Assembly (NCBI RefSeq): GCF_036021035.1 | Contig: NZ_CP107930.1 | Span: 2,046,001-2,110,000, forward strand | Length of the DNA stretch: 64,000 nt | Source of the DNA: Kineococcus sp. NBC_00420 | Lineage (GTDB): Bacteria; Actinomycetota; Actinomycetes; Actinomycetales; Kineococcaceae | Reading direction: 5' to 3' | Shown here: positions 17,381 through 25,806 of the stretch, one piece after another | Layout: every line of letters starts with the position of its first letter | How positions within the stretch are numbered: the first letter of the stretch is position 1 | Position numbers and translations under genes: made by a program | Notes under the pieces: model-generated | The model's database searches: none | Seen by the model: only the letters and a program-made list of their open reading frames with translations | What the model was told of the DNA's origin: nothing

Positions 17381-18886
17381 GTGGACACCGCTCGCGCCCG
17401 ACGCCGTGTGAGCACGTCCGTGCTCTTCGACGTCGGTGTCTTCGCGGCGGGACTGCTCGTGCTGGTGGGCGCCGCCCTGTGGTGGCACGCGACCGGGGCC
17501 AACCGGGACGTCTTCACGGCGCTGGCCTTCTGCATCCCCGTCGGCTGGGTCCTCACCCGCTTCCCGCTGATGGTGACGAGCGTGGCCACCGGCATCCAGG
17601 TGCCCTTCGCCCCCGTGCTGCTGTTCTACCTGCAGACCTTCTACGACACCCCCGTCGCGCTGCTGGCCTGGCCGCTCACCGCGCTGCCCGCGTACCTGGT
17701 CGACCGGCGGGCCTGGACGAGCCGGCTCTTCAACGCCGGTTCCTCGATCGTCTCCAGCCTGCTCGCGACCCTGGTCGTCGCCGCGCTGCAGCCGCTCGAC
17801 CCGGTCCGTCCGGCGCAGCTGTTCGCGGTGCTGGCCGGGGCGGCGACCTACTTCGCCGCCGACACCCTGCTCTCGGCCGTGTCCATCGCGATCGAGTACC
17901 GCCGGACGCTGTTCGAGGAACTGGCCGACCCGGGCGCGCTCATCGGTGGGGCGCTGTTCCTGCTCGTCTCCGTCCTCGGCTACCTCGCGGCGGCCGTCAA
18001 CATCGCGATGCCCACGTGGATCGCCTCGCTGATCCTCGTGCCCGGGATGGCCGTCGTTGTCGCGGCGTGGGCGTGGCGACGCGCCCACCAGAGCCGTGCG
18101 CAGCAGCGTCAGCTGTTCGAGGCCGCCGTCCGCATCCACGCGGTGACCACCGCGGACGACCTCGTGACCGTGCTCGAAGCACAGCCCGCGACGCTGGTCT
18201 CCGGCGGGCGCCTCGCGGTCCGGACCCAGCCCCCCGGTCCTGGCGAGGTCGGGTACGAGCTCGGCGACGAGGATCCACTGCGCTGGATCGTCGCCCCCCG
18301 GGCGAGCAACCGGGAGGGTCAGCAGTTCGACGAGGTCGCCCTGGCCTCGCTGGGCTCGCTGGCCTCGGCCGCGCTGGTCCGGCTGCGACTGGCCGCGGAG
18401 GCGGAACGGCTGGCCCTCGTCGACCCGCTGACCGGGCTGCCGAACCGGCGGGCCTTCACCAGCCGGCTGGAGCAGGCCGTGGGCGCGGAGTCGGCCATCG
18501 CGGTCCTCTTCGTCGACCTCGACGGGTTCAAGGCCGTGAACGACACGCTCGGGCACGCGGCGGGTGACGAGCTGCTCTGCGAGGTCGCGGACCGGCTGCG
18601 CAGCGCGGCCGGGGCCGGCGGTTTCGCCGCCCGGCTCGGGGGCGACGAGTTCGCCCTGGTCCTGCCCGACCTCTTCCCCGGGGTCGCCGACGACACGGCC
18701 GAGGCCGTCGTCGTGGCGCTGCGCACGCCGTTCCTGCTCTCCGCCGGGCCGGCCACGATCAGCGCCAGCGTGGGGCTGACCGCCTTCGAGGACGGCGACG
18801 ACGCCGACTCGCTGCTCTCCCGGGCCGACGCCGCGATGTACGCGGCCAAGCGCTCCGGCGGCGGGCGGTGCGTCCTCGCCGAGTGA
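17381..18886 (+). CDS. Membrane-bound GGDEF diguanylate cyclase
   Basis: This enzyme makes the second messenger c-di-GMP from two GTP. The 501-residue protein has six to seven predicted TM helices (about residues 12-230), a linker of about 100 residues that could be GAF-like, and a C-terminal GGDEF domain: VDPLTGLPNRRAF at 347-359, VDLDGFKAVNDTLGH, and an intact GGDEF motif at 420-424. The RxxD inhibitory site expected five residues before GGDEF is absent (AGAG), so feedback inhibition may be missing. No EAL or HD-GYP partner is nearby. The GTG at 17381 is uncertain; the GTG at 17408 is an alternative. Confidence 0.88.
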   Translation: MDTARARRRVSTSVLFDVGVFAAGLLVLVGAALWWHATGANRDVFTALAFCIPVGWVLTRFPLMVTSVATGIQVPFAPVLLFYLQTFYDTPVALLAWPLTALPAYLVDRRAWTSRLFNAGSSIVSSLLATLVVAALQPLDPVRPAQLFAVLAGAATYFAADTLLSAVSIAIEYRRTLFEELADPGALIGGALFLLVSVLGYLAAAVNIAMPTWIASLILVPGMAVVVAAWAWRRAHQSRAQQRQLFEAAVRIHAVTTADDLVTVLEAQPATLVSGGRLAVRTQPPGPGEVGYELGDEDPLRWIVAPRASNREGQQFDEVALASLGSLASAALVRLRLAAEAERLALVDPLTGLPNRRAFTSRLEQAVGAESAIAVLFVDLDGFKAVNDTLGHAAGDELLCEVADRLRSAAGAGGFAARLGGDEFALVLPDLFPGVADDTAEAVVVALRTPFLLSAGPATISASVGLTAFEDGDDADSLLSRADAAMYAAKRSGGGRCVLAE

Positions 18887-18897
18887 CGACGGGCTGC

Positions 18898-18924
18898 GGG
18901 ACGGGAGGCGGGACGGGAGGCGGG
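18898..18924 (+). repeat. 12-bp tandem repeat with G-quadruplex potential
   Basis: The unit GGGACGGGAGGC occurs twice (18898-18909, 18910-18921) and begins a third time. This gives five GGG runs separated by 2, 4, 2 and 4 nt on the coding strand, 11 nt after the stop of the GGDEF gene, which fits the usual G-quadruplex pattern. Confidence 0.7.
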
Positions 18925-18960
18925 ACGAGGTCCTGGGGAGTCCTCGCGGAGATCCGGTGA

Positions 18961-18986
18961 CCGGCACCCCTCGACGGGGGTGCCGG
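18961..18986. terminator. Strong GC hairpin between GGDEF and esterase genes
   Basis: CCGGCACCCC (18961-18970) and GGGGTGCCGG (18977-18986) are perfect 10-bp arms around a 6-nt loop. There is no T-tract, as is common in high-GC actinobacteria. It can end the GGDEF transcript. It also lies 14 nt before the esterase start. Confidence 0.65.
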
Positions 18987-19000
18987 GCCACCATCGGAGA

Positions 19001-19888
19001 GTGACGACCTCGACGCGGCGGGCAGTGCTCGCGACCGGTGCCGGTGTGCTCGTCGTGGGCGGGGCCGCGGTGGCCCTGGAGGTCCGGCCCGTCCGGAGCC
19101 GGATCCGGACGACCCTGGGCATCGGGCAGGTCGCGGACCCCGTGCCGTCGGCCGGGGCCGGGGAACCCGTCTTCGCGACCTTCGACTCCGCGGCCCGCGC
19201 TCGCCCGGTGACCTGGGGCTGGGCGACTCCCCCGGGCGTGGCCCCGGCCGGTCTGCCGGTGCTCCTCGTCCTGCACGGCCGCGGTGACGACGCGCGCGCC
19301 GCGTTCACCCAGCTGGGCGTCCACCAGTTCCTCGCCGCGCACGTCGGGGGCGGTGGGTCCCCGTTGGCGGTGGTCTCCGTCGACGGCGGGTCGAGCTACT
19401 GGCACCCCCGCGCGAACGGTGACGACCCGCTCGCGATGCTGCGCGAGGAACTGTTCCCCCGGCTCCACGACACGGGGTTCGACCTGTCCCGCTGGGCGGT
19501 CGCGGGGTGGTCGATGGGTGGCTTCGGCGCCCTCCTGCTGGCCCGGGAGGTCACCGCGGGACGGTTCCCCACGTCGGGGGAACTCGTCGCCGCGGCCGCG
19601 GGGAGCCCGGCGTTGTTCGCCTCCGCCGGGGCGACGTCGGCGGGGTCCTTCGACGACGCCGCCGACTGGCGGGAGTTCGGCGACCTGGTCCCCGGCCCGG
19701 CGACGGGGTCGGTCGCGCTCTCGGTGTCCTGCGGGGTCGACGACCCCTTCCGGGAGCAGACCGAGGCGTACCGGGCGGCCTGCGATCCCGCCCCGGCGGG
19801 CGGGATCGGCGACGGCGCCCACACCATGGGCTACTGGCGCAGCCTGGTCCCCGGGTGGTTGCGGTTCGTCGACGTGCAGCTCGCGTGA
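19001..19888 (+). CDS. Exported alpha/beta-hydrolase-fold esterase
   Basis: The 295-residue protein starts with TTSTRRAVLATGAGVLVVGG, a twin-arginine-like signal followed by a hydrophobic stretch, so it is probably exported or membrane-anchored. The hydrolase domain has VLLVLHGRGDD (oxyanion region), the nucleophile elbow GWSMGGFGALL, a candidate acid in CGVDDPF and a candidate His in GDGAHTMGYW. The substrate is unknown. The GTG at 19001 has GGAGA directly against it, an unsuitable spacing, and CACCAT 6 nt upstream, so it may be leaderless. Confidence 0.78.
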   Translation: MTTSTRRAVLATGAGVLVVGGAAVALEVRPVRSRIRTTLGIGQVADPVPSAGAGEPVFATFDSAARARPVTWGWATPPGVAPAGLPVLLVLHGRGDDARAAFTQLGVHQFLAAHVGGGGSPLAVVSVDGGSSYWHPRANGDDPLAMLREELFPRLHDTGFDLSRWAVAGWSMGGFGALLLAREVTAGRFPTSGELVAAAAGSPALFASAGATSAGSFDDAADWREFGDLVPGPATGSVALSVSCGVDDPFREQTEAYRAACDPAPAGGIGDGAHTMGYWRSLVPGWLRFVDVQLA

Positions 19889-19922
19889 ACCGTCACGGGG
19901 CGGACGATCGCGGGGCGGACGA

Positions 19923-21356
19923 TCACCGTGCGGACGTCTTCTCGCGAGCCTGCGCGAAGTCGCGCGGACGGAACCGGCCCTCGTGCAACCGGCTCTCGAT
20001 CTCCTCCAGGCTGTGCCCCGTGAGCTCGGGCATCTTCCGGTACAGGAAGACGAACGAGACGACGTTGAACGCGGCGTAGAGCCAGAACGTCTGGCCCGTG
20101 CCGATCGTGTCGATGATGCTCAGCAACGACAACGTGATGAGCAGGTTCGTCCCCCACAACGACGCCGACTGGGCGGCGGCGCCGGCGGACCGGGTGGCGA
20201 GCGGGTAGATCTCGGAACCCGTGAGCCACCCCATGAGCTGGATCCCCCCGGCGGTGAAGGCCATGAACGCGACGAGGGTGGCCACGATCCACGGGACCTG
20301 CGCCTTGCCGTCCTGGCCGGTGACGAAGAACGTGCCCAGCACGATCAGCGACAGGGCCGCCCCCGGGAGCGTGATGAGCGTGAGCCGACGCCGGCCGACC
20401 CGGTCGATGATGGCGAGGCCGATGAGCTGGGTGAGCAGGTAGGTGGCGCCGAGGGCGACCGAGACCTGCAGCGCGGCGCTGTCGGAGAACCCGTTGTCGG
20501 TGAGGATCGTCGGGGAGTAGTAGACGATCATCTCGATCCCGGACAGCTGGGTGAAGATCGCCAGCCCGCAGCCGACGATCAGCGCCGGCCGCACCCACGC
20601 CTCGCGCAGTCCCCGCCAGCCCTTGGTGCTGGCCTCGCTCTCGGCGTGCACGAGCCCGCTGATCTCGCGCAGTTCCCCGTCCACGTCGGCGCGGTCGGGA
20701 CGGACGCGCTCGAGCGCCTCACGGGCCCGGTCCTCCTGGTCCGACTTCAGCAGCCAGCGCGGGCTCTCCGGCAGGCGGAGCATCAGCAGGAACATGATCG
20801 CCGCCGGGACGGAGGCCGCGCCGATCGAGATCCGCCAGTCCACCTTCTCGCTGGCTCCGACGATCGTGGCGATGAGGATGCCGACCCCGATGGCGATCTG
20901 GAAGCACAGGACGAGGCGACCGCGGTACTTCGTCGGCGACAGCTCGGCGACGTAGGTGGGGGCGGTCTGGGTCGCGCCACCGACGGCGAACCCGAGCACG
21001 AGCCGCGCGAGGGAGAGGGTCACGGGATCGGGGGCCAGCGAGGCACCGAGCGTGCCGATCACGAAGATCACGGCCACGACGAGCAGGGTTCCCCGACGGC
21101 CCCGGCGTTCGCTGAGCCGACTGCACGTGAGGGCCCCGACCACCGCGCCGGCCAGGATCGAGGCGGCGATGACCTGTTCCCAGCCGTTGCCGGTCTCGAA
21201 GTCGTCACTGATCTGCAGCAGGGCACCGGAGATGATGCCGGTGTCGTAGCCGTAGAGCAGACCCGAGATGGCCGACACCAGGGCGACCACCACCACCGCA
21301 CCGGTCAGGCCACCACCGCCGTCCGCGGCACGATCCGACCCGTGGTGCTCGGTCAT
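19923..21356 (-). CDS. Sugar-porter MFS transporter
   Basis: The 477-residue, 12-TM sugar-porter protein has ISGLLYGYDTGIISGALL in TM1, SRLSERRGRRG, LPESPRWLL, FTQLSGIEMIVYYSP in TM7 and PELTGHSLEEIE at the C-terminus. It is a cytoplasmic-membrane symporter for a sugar or polyol. It is divergent from a gluconate-5-dehydrogenase-like SDR with a 140-bp gap, so the two may handle one sugar-acid or polyol; that is inference. It differs clearly from the porter at 6566 and has no IolR-type operator upstream. Confidence 0.88.
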   Translation of the reverse strand: MTEHHGSDRAADGGGGLTGAVVVVALVSAISGLLYGYDTGIISGALLQISDDFETGNGWEQVIAASILAGAVVGALTCSRLSERRGRRGTLLVVAVIFVIGTLGASLAPDPVTLSLARLVLGFAVGGATQTAPTYVAELSPTKYRGRLVLCFQIAIGVGILIATIVGASEKVDWRISIGAASVPAAIMFLLMLRLPESPRWLLKSDQEDRAREALERVRPDRADVDGELREISGLVHAESEASTKGWRGLREAWVRPALIVGCGLAIFTQLSGIEMIVYYSPTILTDNGFSDSAALQVSVALGATYLLTQLIGLAIIDRVGRRRLTLITLPGAALSLIVLGTFFVTGQDGKAQVPWIVATLVAFMAFTAGGIQLMGWLTGSEIYPLATRSAGAAAQSASLWGTNLLITLSLLSIIDTIGTGQTFWLYAAFNVVSFVFLYRKMPELTGHSLEEIESRLHEGRFRPRDFAQAREKTSAR

Positions 21357-21496
21357 GGGGTTCCTCCGACGTCATCGTGGGCGGTTTCCTGTTCTCAGGT
21401 GCGAAACGTCCAATACAAGCACTCCGCCCGGCGTCCCGCCCGTCGAGGGATCTGAGACGATCCACTCCCCGGACCGTCCGACCTGCGAGGAACCCC

Positions 21497-22267
21497 GTGA
21501 CCGCCAGCTCCCTCTTCGACGTCTCCGGCCGCCTCGCCCTGGTGACCGGTTCCACCCGCGGCATCGGGCGCGCCCTGGCCGAAGGTCTGGTCCGGGCCGG
21601 GTGCGACGTCGCCGTCAACGGACGGAGCGCGGAGGCCGCGGAGCGGGTCGCCGCCGAACTCAGCGCGCTCGGTCCGGGCACCGCCCACGCCTGCGCGTTC
21701 GACGTCACCGACTCCGCCGCGGTGGACGCCGCGGTCGCCGCGCTGGAGGAGGTCGCGCCGATCGACGTGCTGGTGAACAACACCGGGATGCAGCAGCGGA
21801 AGCCCTTCACCGAGTTCACCGACGACGAGTGGCAGCGGCTGCTCGACGTGAACCTCACCAGCGCGTTCACCGTGGCCCGGGCCGTGGCCGGGCGGATGGT
21901 CCCGCGCGGGCGGGGGAAGATCGTCAACGTCCTGTCCGTGCAGAGCGAGGTCGTCCGCCCGGGGATCGCGCCCTACGCCGCCACCAAGGGCGGGCTGAAG
22001 ATGCTGACCAAGGGCATGTGCGCCGACCTCGGCGGGTACGGGATCCAGGTGAACGGCCTGGGTCCCGGGTACTTCGCGACCGAACTCACCGCGGCCCTGG
22101 TGGCCGACGAGGAGTTCACCGCCTGGGTCTCCGGGCGGACCCCCGCCGGCCGCTGGGGCGACGTCGCGGAACTCGTGGGCCCGCTGCTGTTCCTGTGCTC
22201 CGACGCCTCGGGTTTCGTCAACGGGCAGACGCTGCACGTCGACGGCGGGATGCTCGCGGTCCTCTAG
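21497..22267 (+). CDS. SDR oxidoreductase, gluconate-5-dehydrogenase-like
   Basis: The 256-residue classical SDR has TGSTRGIGRALAEGL (cofactor site), NNTGMQQRKPF (NNxG), Ser in VNVLSVQSE, YAATKGG (catalytic YxxxK) and VDGGMLAVL at the end. The sequence order and C-terminus are closest in style to gluconate 5-dehydrogenase/IdnO-like SDRs, but substrate assignment is tentative. The GTG at 21497 with GAGG upstream gives the normal length. It is divergent from the sugar porter. Confidence 0.82.
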   Translation: MTASSLFDVSGRLALVTGSTRGIGRALAEGLVRAGCDVAVNGRSAEAAERVAAELSALGPGTAHACAFDVTDSAAVDAAVAALEEVAPIDVLVNNTGMQQRKPFTEFTDDEWQRLLDVNLTSAFTVARAVAGRMVPRGRGKIVNVLSVQSEVVRPGIAPYAATKGGLKMLTKGMCADLGGYGIQVNGLGPGYFATELTAALVADEEFTAWVSGRTPAGRWGDVAELVGPLLFLCSDASGFVNGQTLHVDGGMLAVL

Positions 22268-22349
22268 CCCCCACTCCGTCGCGATCGAGCACAGTCCTCG
22301 TCGCTCAGGTTCCGTCACGCCGGAGTGGAACGAAGAGCTTCTCGCAGAG

Positions 22350-22382
22350 CGGATCGAGCCGACTTCCGCTCCAGTCGATCCG
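22350..22382. terminator. Inverted repeat between convergent genes
   Basis: CGGATCGA (22350-22357) and TCGATCCG (22375-22382) form an 8-bp stem with a 17-nt loop, between the convergent SDR (ends 22267) and RpiR gene (ends 22402). It could serve either strand. Confidence 0.45.
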
Positions 22383-22401
22383 GCGAGGGTGGGGCGCGGG
22401 G

Positions 22402-23253
22402 TCAGCTCTCGAGCTCGGCCAGCGCGTCGTGGGCCTTCGCGACCTCACCGACGCGGTGCCGACCTGCACTGCCACGTCGGGCGAGGACACCTTCGGCCAG
22501 CACGGCGACCGTCGTCATGACCGCGGCGTAGCTGTCGAAGGCTCCCGGACCGTCGACCGGGACCACGAGCCGGTGCGCGACGGGGGCCGCGGGTGGCCCG
22601 GCGGCGGGATCGGTGAGCAGGACGCACGGGATCCCGAGCTCCGCGGCCAGTTCCAGCACCGCCGGGACCGCCGGTGTCCGACGCCGGAAACCCACGACGA
22701 CGAGGAGGTCCCGCGCGTCGAGTCCCGCGACCTCCTCGGCAACGGTCTGTCCCGGCAACGGCGCGACGGAGACGTCAGGCCGGGCCTGGAGGAGCTGTTC
22801 ACGGAGGTGCAACGCCACCGGGTAGCTGTTGCGCCAGCCGAGGACGAGAACCCGCCGGGCCGCCGCCAACGTCGTGACGACGCCGTCCAGGTCGGTGGCA
22901 GAGAGGTTCTCCGCGGTCCGGGTGAGGTTCTTGACGTCGTGCGCGACGTGCGTCGCGACCGGCCCTGGGCTGCCGTCGGGGAGACCGCCCGTCGGTACCC
23001 CCCGGGCCCGCAACGACCGCGCGTCCACCCTGGCCTCGGCGTAGGAAGTGAAACCGAGCCGCCGGAAGAACCGGCTGACCGTCGCCTTCGAAGCACCGGA
23101 GAATTCCGCCAGTTCCGCGCCGCTGAACCCGGCCAGGTCGTCGGCCCGTTCCAGGACCACCTCGGCGACCTGACGTTCGGAGGGGGTGAGGTCGGACCAC
23201 ACCGCGTCGATGCGGCCCCTCACACCCGGCTCGTTCACGCCCGGTTCGCTCAT
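22402..23253 (-). CDS. RpiR/MurR-family regulator with SIS domain
   Basis: The 283-residue regulator has an N-terminal HTH_6 domain (about residues 12-80; LTPSERQVAEVVLERADD and FSGASKATVSRFFRRLGF) and a C-terminal SIS domain (about 120-255; ARRVLVLGWRNSYPVALHL and DLLVVVGFRRRTPAV) that normally senses phosphosugars or, in ureide loci, nitrogen intermediates. The ATG at 23253 overlaps the upstream amidohydrolase stop as ATGA, so it is the third gene of that operon and likely its regulator. The palindrome at 25770-25779 is a candidate target. Confidence 0.85.
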   Translation of the reverse strand: MSEPGVNEPGVRGRIDAVWSDLTPSERQVAEVVLERADDLAGFSGAELAEFSGASKATVSRFFRRLGFTSYAEARVDARSLRARGVPTGGLPDGSPGPVATHVAHDVKNLTRTAENLSATDLDGVVTTLAAARRVLVLGWRNSYPVALHLREQLLQARPDVSVAPLPGQTVAEEVAGLDARDLLVVVGFRRRTPAVPAVLELAAELGIPCVLLTDPAAGPPAAPVAHRLVVPVDGPGAFDSYAAVMTTVAVLAEGVLARRGSAGRHRVGEVAKAHDALAELES

Positions 23254-24479
23254 GCTCGTCGGCGGGCCACGTCGAGCACGGTGGCCTCGAACGCGTCGAT
23301 ACCGATCGCCACGTCCTCGAGGGTCACCTTCTCCCCCGGGGCGTGACTGATGCCGTCCTCGCAGCGCACGAAGATCATGGCGACGGGGGTGACGGCGGCG
23401 ATGGCCATGGCGTCGTGCCCGGCCCGGCTCCAGATCGTCAGGGGTTCGGGGTCACCGGTCGCGGCGATGCCGGCGGTGACGGACTCCACGAGGTCGGCGT
23501 CGCAGTACACCCCCGCCGCGGCGTGGACCTCGATGAGTTCGAAACCCAGTCCGCGCAGGCCGCAGAACTCCTGCGCGTAGGCGGTGATCGCGTCGACCAG
23601 GACGTCGCGCTGCTCGTCGTGCTCGGCCCGGACGTCGAGGGTGAACTCGACCAGACCGGGGACGACGTTCACCCCACCGGGGAAGGCCTGCAGCCGACCG
23701 ACGGTGGCGATGCCGCCGAGTTCCACGGCGAGGCGCTCGACGGCGAGCACCACCTGGGACGCACCGACGAGGGCGTCCTTCCGCTTGCCGTAGGGAGTTC
23801 CCCCGGCGTGGCGGGCCTCACCGACGACGCGGCCGGTGAAGCGCCGGGCTCCCGCGATCGAGGAGACGACCCCCAGGGGGCGCCCGGCGGCCTCGAGGTG
23901 CGGACCCTGTTCGATGTGCAGTTCCAGGTACCCGACGAGTTCCTCCGGCCTCCGGGCCGCCTCGCCGATCCGGGCGGGGTCGAGGCCGAACCGTTCCGCC
24001 GCCGACCGGACGCTGACGCCGTCGCGGTCGGTCCGCTCCCACCAGTCCTCGTGCCAGTTCCCGGCGACCGCGAAGCTGCCCGTGAGCGCGGTGGAGAACC
24101 GGGTGCCCTCCTCGTCGGAGAACGCGACCACCTCGAGCGCGAACGGCAGTTCCGCGGCGCGCGGGACGAGTCGGGCCGCGACCTCGATCGCACTCACGAC
24201 GCCGAGCATCCCGTCGTAGCGTCCCGCGTCGGTCACGGTGTCCAGGTGCGAACCGAGCACGAGCGCGGGCAGCCCGGGTTCGCGGCCCTCCAGGCGTCCC
24301 CACTGGTTCCCCGCCTGGTCGCGCCAGGTCCGCATCCCGACCCCGGCCATCCACCCAGCGGCCATCTCGTTGACCCGGGCGTGCTCGGGCGAGAGGTGGA
24401 CGCGTTCGATCCCGTGTCCGATCGCGGAGACCGCGGCGAGTTCTTCGCAGCGGTCCATCGCGCGCTGTGCCGCACTCAC
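23250..24479 (-). CDS. M20-family allantoate amidohydrolase / N-carbamoyl-amino-acid hydrolase
   Basis: This 409-residue di-metal amidohydrolase has GSHLDTVTDAGRYDGMLGV (metal ligands His and Asp), AFSDEEGTRF (catalytic and metal Glu), ELHIEQGP and RAGHDAMAIA. The family includes AllC (allantoate to ureidoglycine, NH3 and CO2), ureidoglycolate amidohydrolases and carbamoylases. The adjacent ureidoglycine-glyoxylate-type aminotransferase favours allantoate or a later ureide. The GTG at 24479 overlaps the aminotransferase stop as GTGA. It is part of a leftward three-gene operon. Confidence 0.86.
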   Translation of the reverse strand: MSAAQRAMDRCEELAAVSAIGHGIERVHLSPEHARVNEMAAGWMAGVGMRTWRDQAGNQWGRLEGREPGLPALVLGSHLDTVTDAGRYDGMLGVVSAIEVAARLVPRAAELPFALEVVAFSDEEGTRFSTALTGSFAVAGNWHEDWWERTDRDGVSVRSAAERFGLDPARIGEAARRPEELVGYLELHIEQGPHLEAAGRPLGVVSSIAGARRFTGRVVGEARHAGGTPYGKRKDALVGASQVVLAVERLAVELGGIATVGRLQAFPGGVNVVPGLVEFTLDVRAEHDEQRDVLVDAITAYAQEFCGLRGLGFELIEVHAAAGVYCDADLVESVTAGIAATGDPEPLTIWSRAGHDAMAIAAVTPVAMIFVRCEDGISHAPGEKVTLEDVAIGIDAFEATVLDVARRRA

Positions 24480-25753
24480 CGGGCGTAGACCTCCTGCGCC
24501 GCCACGGTTCCGCCGCCGGGCGCCACGTCCGCACCGTGCGCACGGAGCACCTGTTCGAGGGACGCGAGCGTCACGAGGACGGTGTCCTTGCGGGCGTTGT
24601 AACCCATCGTCCCGATGCGCCAGACCTTGCCGGCGAGCGGGCCGAAACTCGTGCCGATCTCGATGCCGTAGTCGTTCAGCATCTCCGCGCGGACGGCGTC
24701 GCCGTCGACCCCGGCGGGGATCAGGACGGCCACGACGTTGTGCATCTTGTGCTCGACGTCGCCGTAGACCTCCAGCCCGAGACCCCGGACGCCGGCGAGC
24801 ATGGCGTCGCCGTGCAGCCGGTGCCGGGCGATCCCGTTCTCGAGCCCCTCCTCGAGCACCAGCCGGGCGCACTCCCGTGCGCCGTAGAGCATCGTGGTGG
24901 CCTCGGTGTGGTGGTTCAGCCGCTTCTCGCTCCAGTAGTCGAGGATCATCCCGAGGTCGAAGTAGTTCGAGCGGATGCGGGCCGGGCTCGGCAGGGTGTC
25001 CTCGTCGGACTCCGGGTCGGCGCGCAGCCCGGCCTCCACGCTGTGCCGGGCCCGGATCACCTCGACGGCGCGCGGGGACAGCGAGACCGGGGAACTGCCC
25101 GAGGGACCACCGAGGCACTTCTGCAGACCGGCGGTGGCGGCGTCGACCTCCCACGCGTCCATCTCGAAGGGGTTCCCGGCGATCGAGGCCGTGCAGTCGA
25201 CGTAGAGCAGGGCGTCGTAGCGGTGGCACATCGCGCCGACCCCTTCGAGGGGCTGGTTCATGGTGGTCGAGGTGTCGCCCTGGACCATCGCGACGAGCTT
25301 CGGCCGCACCTCGCGGACGGCGGCCTCGAGGGCCTCGAGGGTGAACACCTCACCCCAGGGGACCTCGATGGTGTGGACCTCCGCGCCGCAGCGTTCGGCG
25401 ACCTCGCGCAGCAGGTGGCCGAAGCGGCCGAAGACGGGCACGAGGACCACGTCGCCGGGCGAGAGGAGGGACACCAGCGCCGCCTCGATGCCGGCGCGCG
25501 AGGTGCCGTCGACGAGGACGGTCGCCTCGTTGGTGGTGCGGAACACCTCGCGGTAGAGGGCCTGCGTCTCGTTCATGTACGCCGTCATCGCCGGGTCGTA
25601 CTGCCCGACGAGCTGGGCGGACATGGCGCTCAGGATGCGCGGGTCCACGGTGATCGGCCCCGGGCCCATGAGCAGTCGCGGCGGCGGCGCGACGGGCGCC
25701 CCGACCGAGGAGCGGAGCAGGCCGGGGTTCAGGAGCGGGATCGACTGTTCCAC
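24476..25753 (-). CDS. pucG: Class V aminotransferase, (S)-ureidoglycine-glyoxylate type
   Basis: The 425-residue PLP enzyme resembles PucG, which transfers the amino group of ureidoglycine to glyoxylate, giving glycine and oxalurate, and more broadly alanine-glyoxylate aminotransferases. Landmarks are RLLMGPGPITVDPRILSAM, VDCTASIAGNPFEMD and the PLP lysine in GLQKCLGGPSG. GTG at 25753 is chosen, with AAGG upstream; the only earlier in-frame start is a TTG at 25783 without support. It is the first gene of the operon with the amidohydrolase and RpiR regulator, and divergent from the amidase gene. Confidence 0.8.
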   Translation of the reverse strand: MEQSIPLLNPGLLRSSVGAPVAPPPRLLMGPGPITVDPRILSAMSAQLVGQYDPAMTAYMNETQALYREVFRTTNEATVLVDGTSRAGIEAALVSLLSPGDVVLVPVFGRFGHLLREVAERCGAEVHTIEVPWGEVFTLEALEAAVREVRPKLVAMVQGDTSTTMNQPLEGVGAMCHRYDALLYVDCTASIAGNPFEMDAWEVDAATAGLQKCLGGPSGSSPVSLSPRAVEVIRARHSVEAGLRADPESDEDTLPSPARIRSNYFDLGMILDYWSEKRLNHHTEATTMLYGARECARLVLEEGLENGIARHRLHGDAMLAGVRGLGLEVYGDVEHKMHNVVAVLIPAGVDGDAVRAEMLNDYGIEIGTSFGPLAGKVWRIGTMGYNARKDTVLVTLASLEQVLRAHGADVAPGGGTVAAQEVYAR

Positions 25754-25769
25754 GACATCGACCTTATGC

Positions 25770-25779
25770 AACGATCGTT
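25770..25779. promoter_or_regulatory. Palindrome between pucG and amidase promoters
   Basis: AACGATCGTT is a perfect 10-bp palindrome in the 53-bp gap between the divergent pucG and amidase genes. It is the best operator candidate for the RpiR regulator encoded at the end of the pucG operon. The palindrome is short and could be chance. Confidence 0.45.
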
Positions 25780-25806
25780 CCAAAGACCAGCCCTGAGGAG
25801 CCTCCT

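Noticed and set aside
17285-19822. Long extension of the purS frame upstream
   Set aside because: It is antisense to the diguanylate cyclase and esterase genes. PurS is a 90-residue protein with its own AAGGAG and ATG at 17284.
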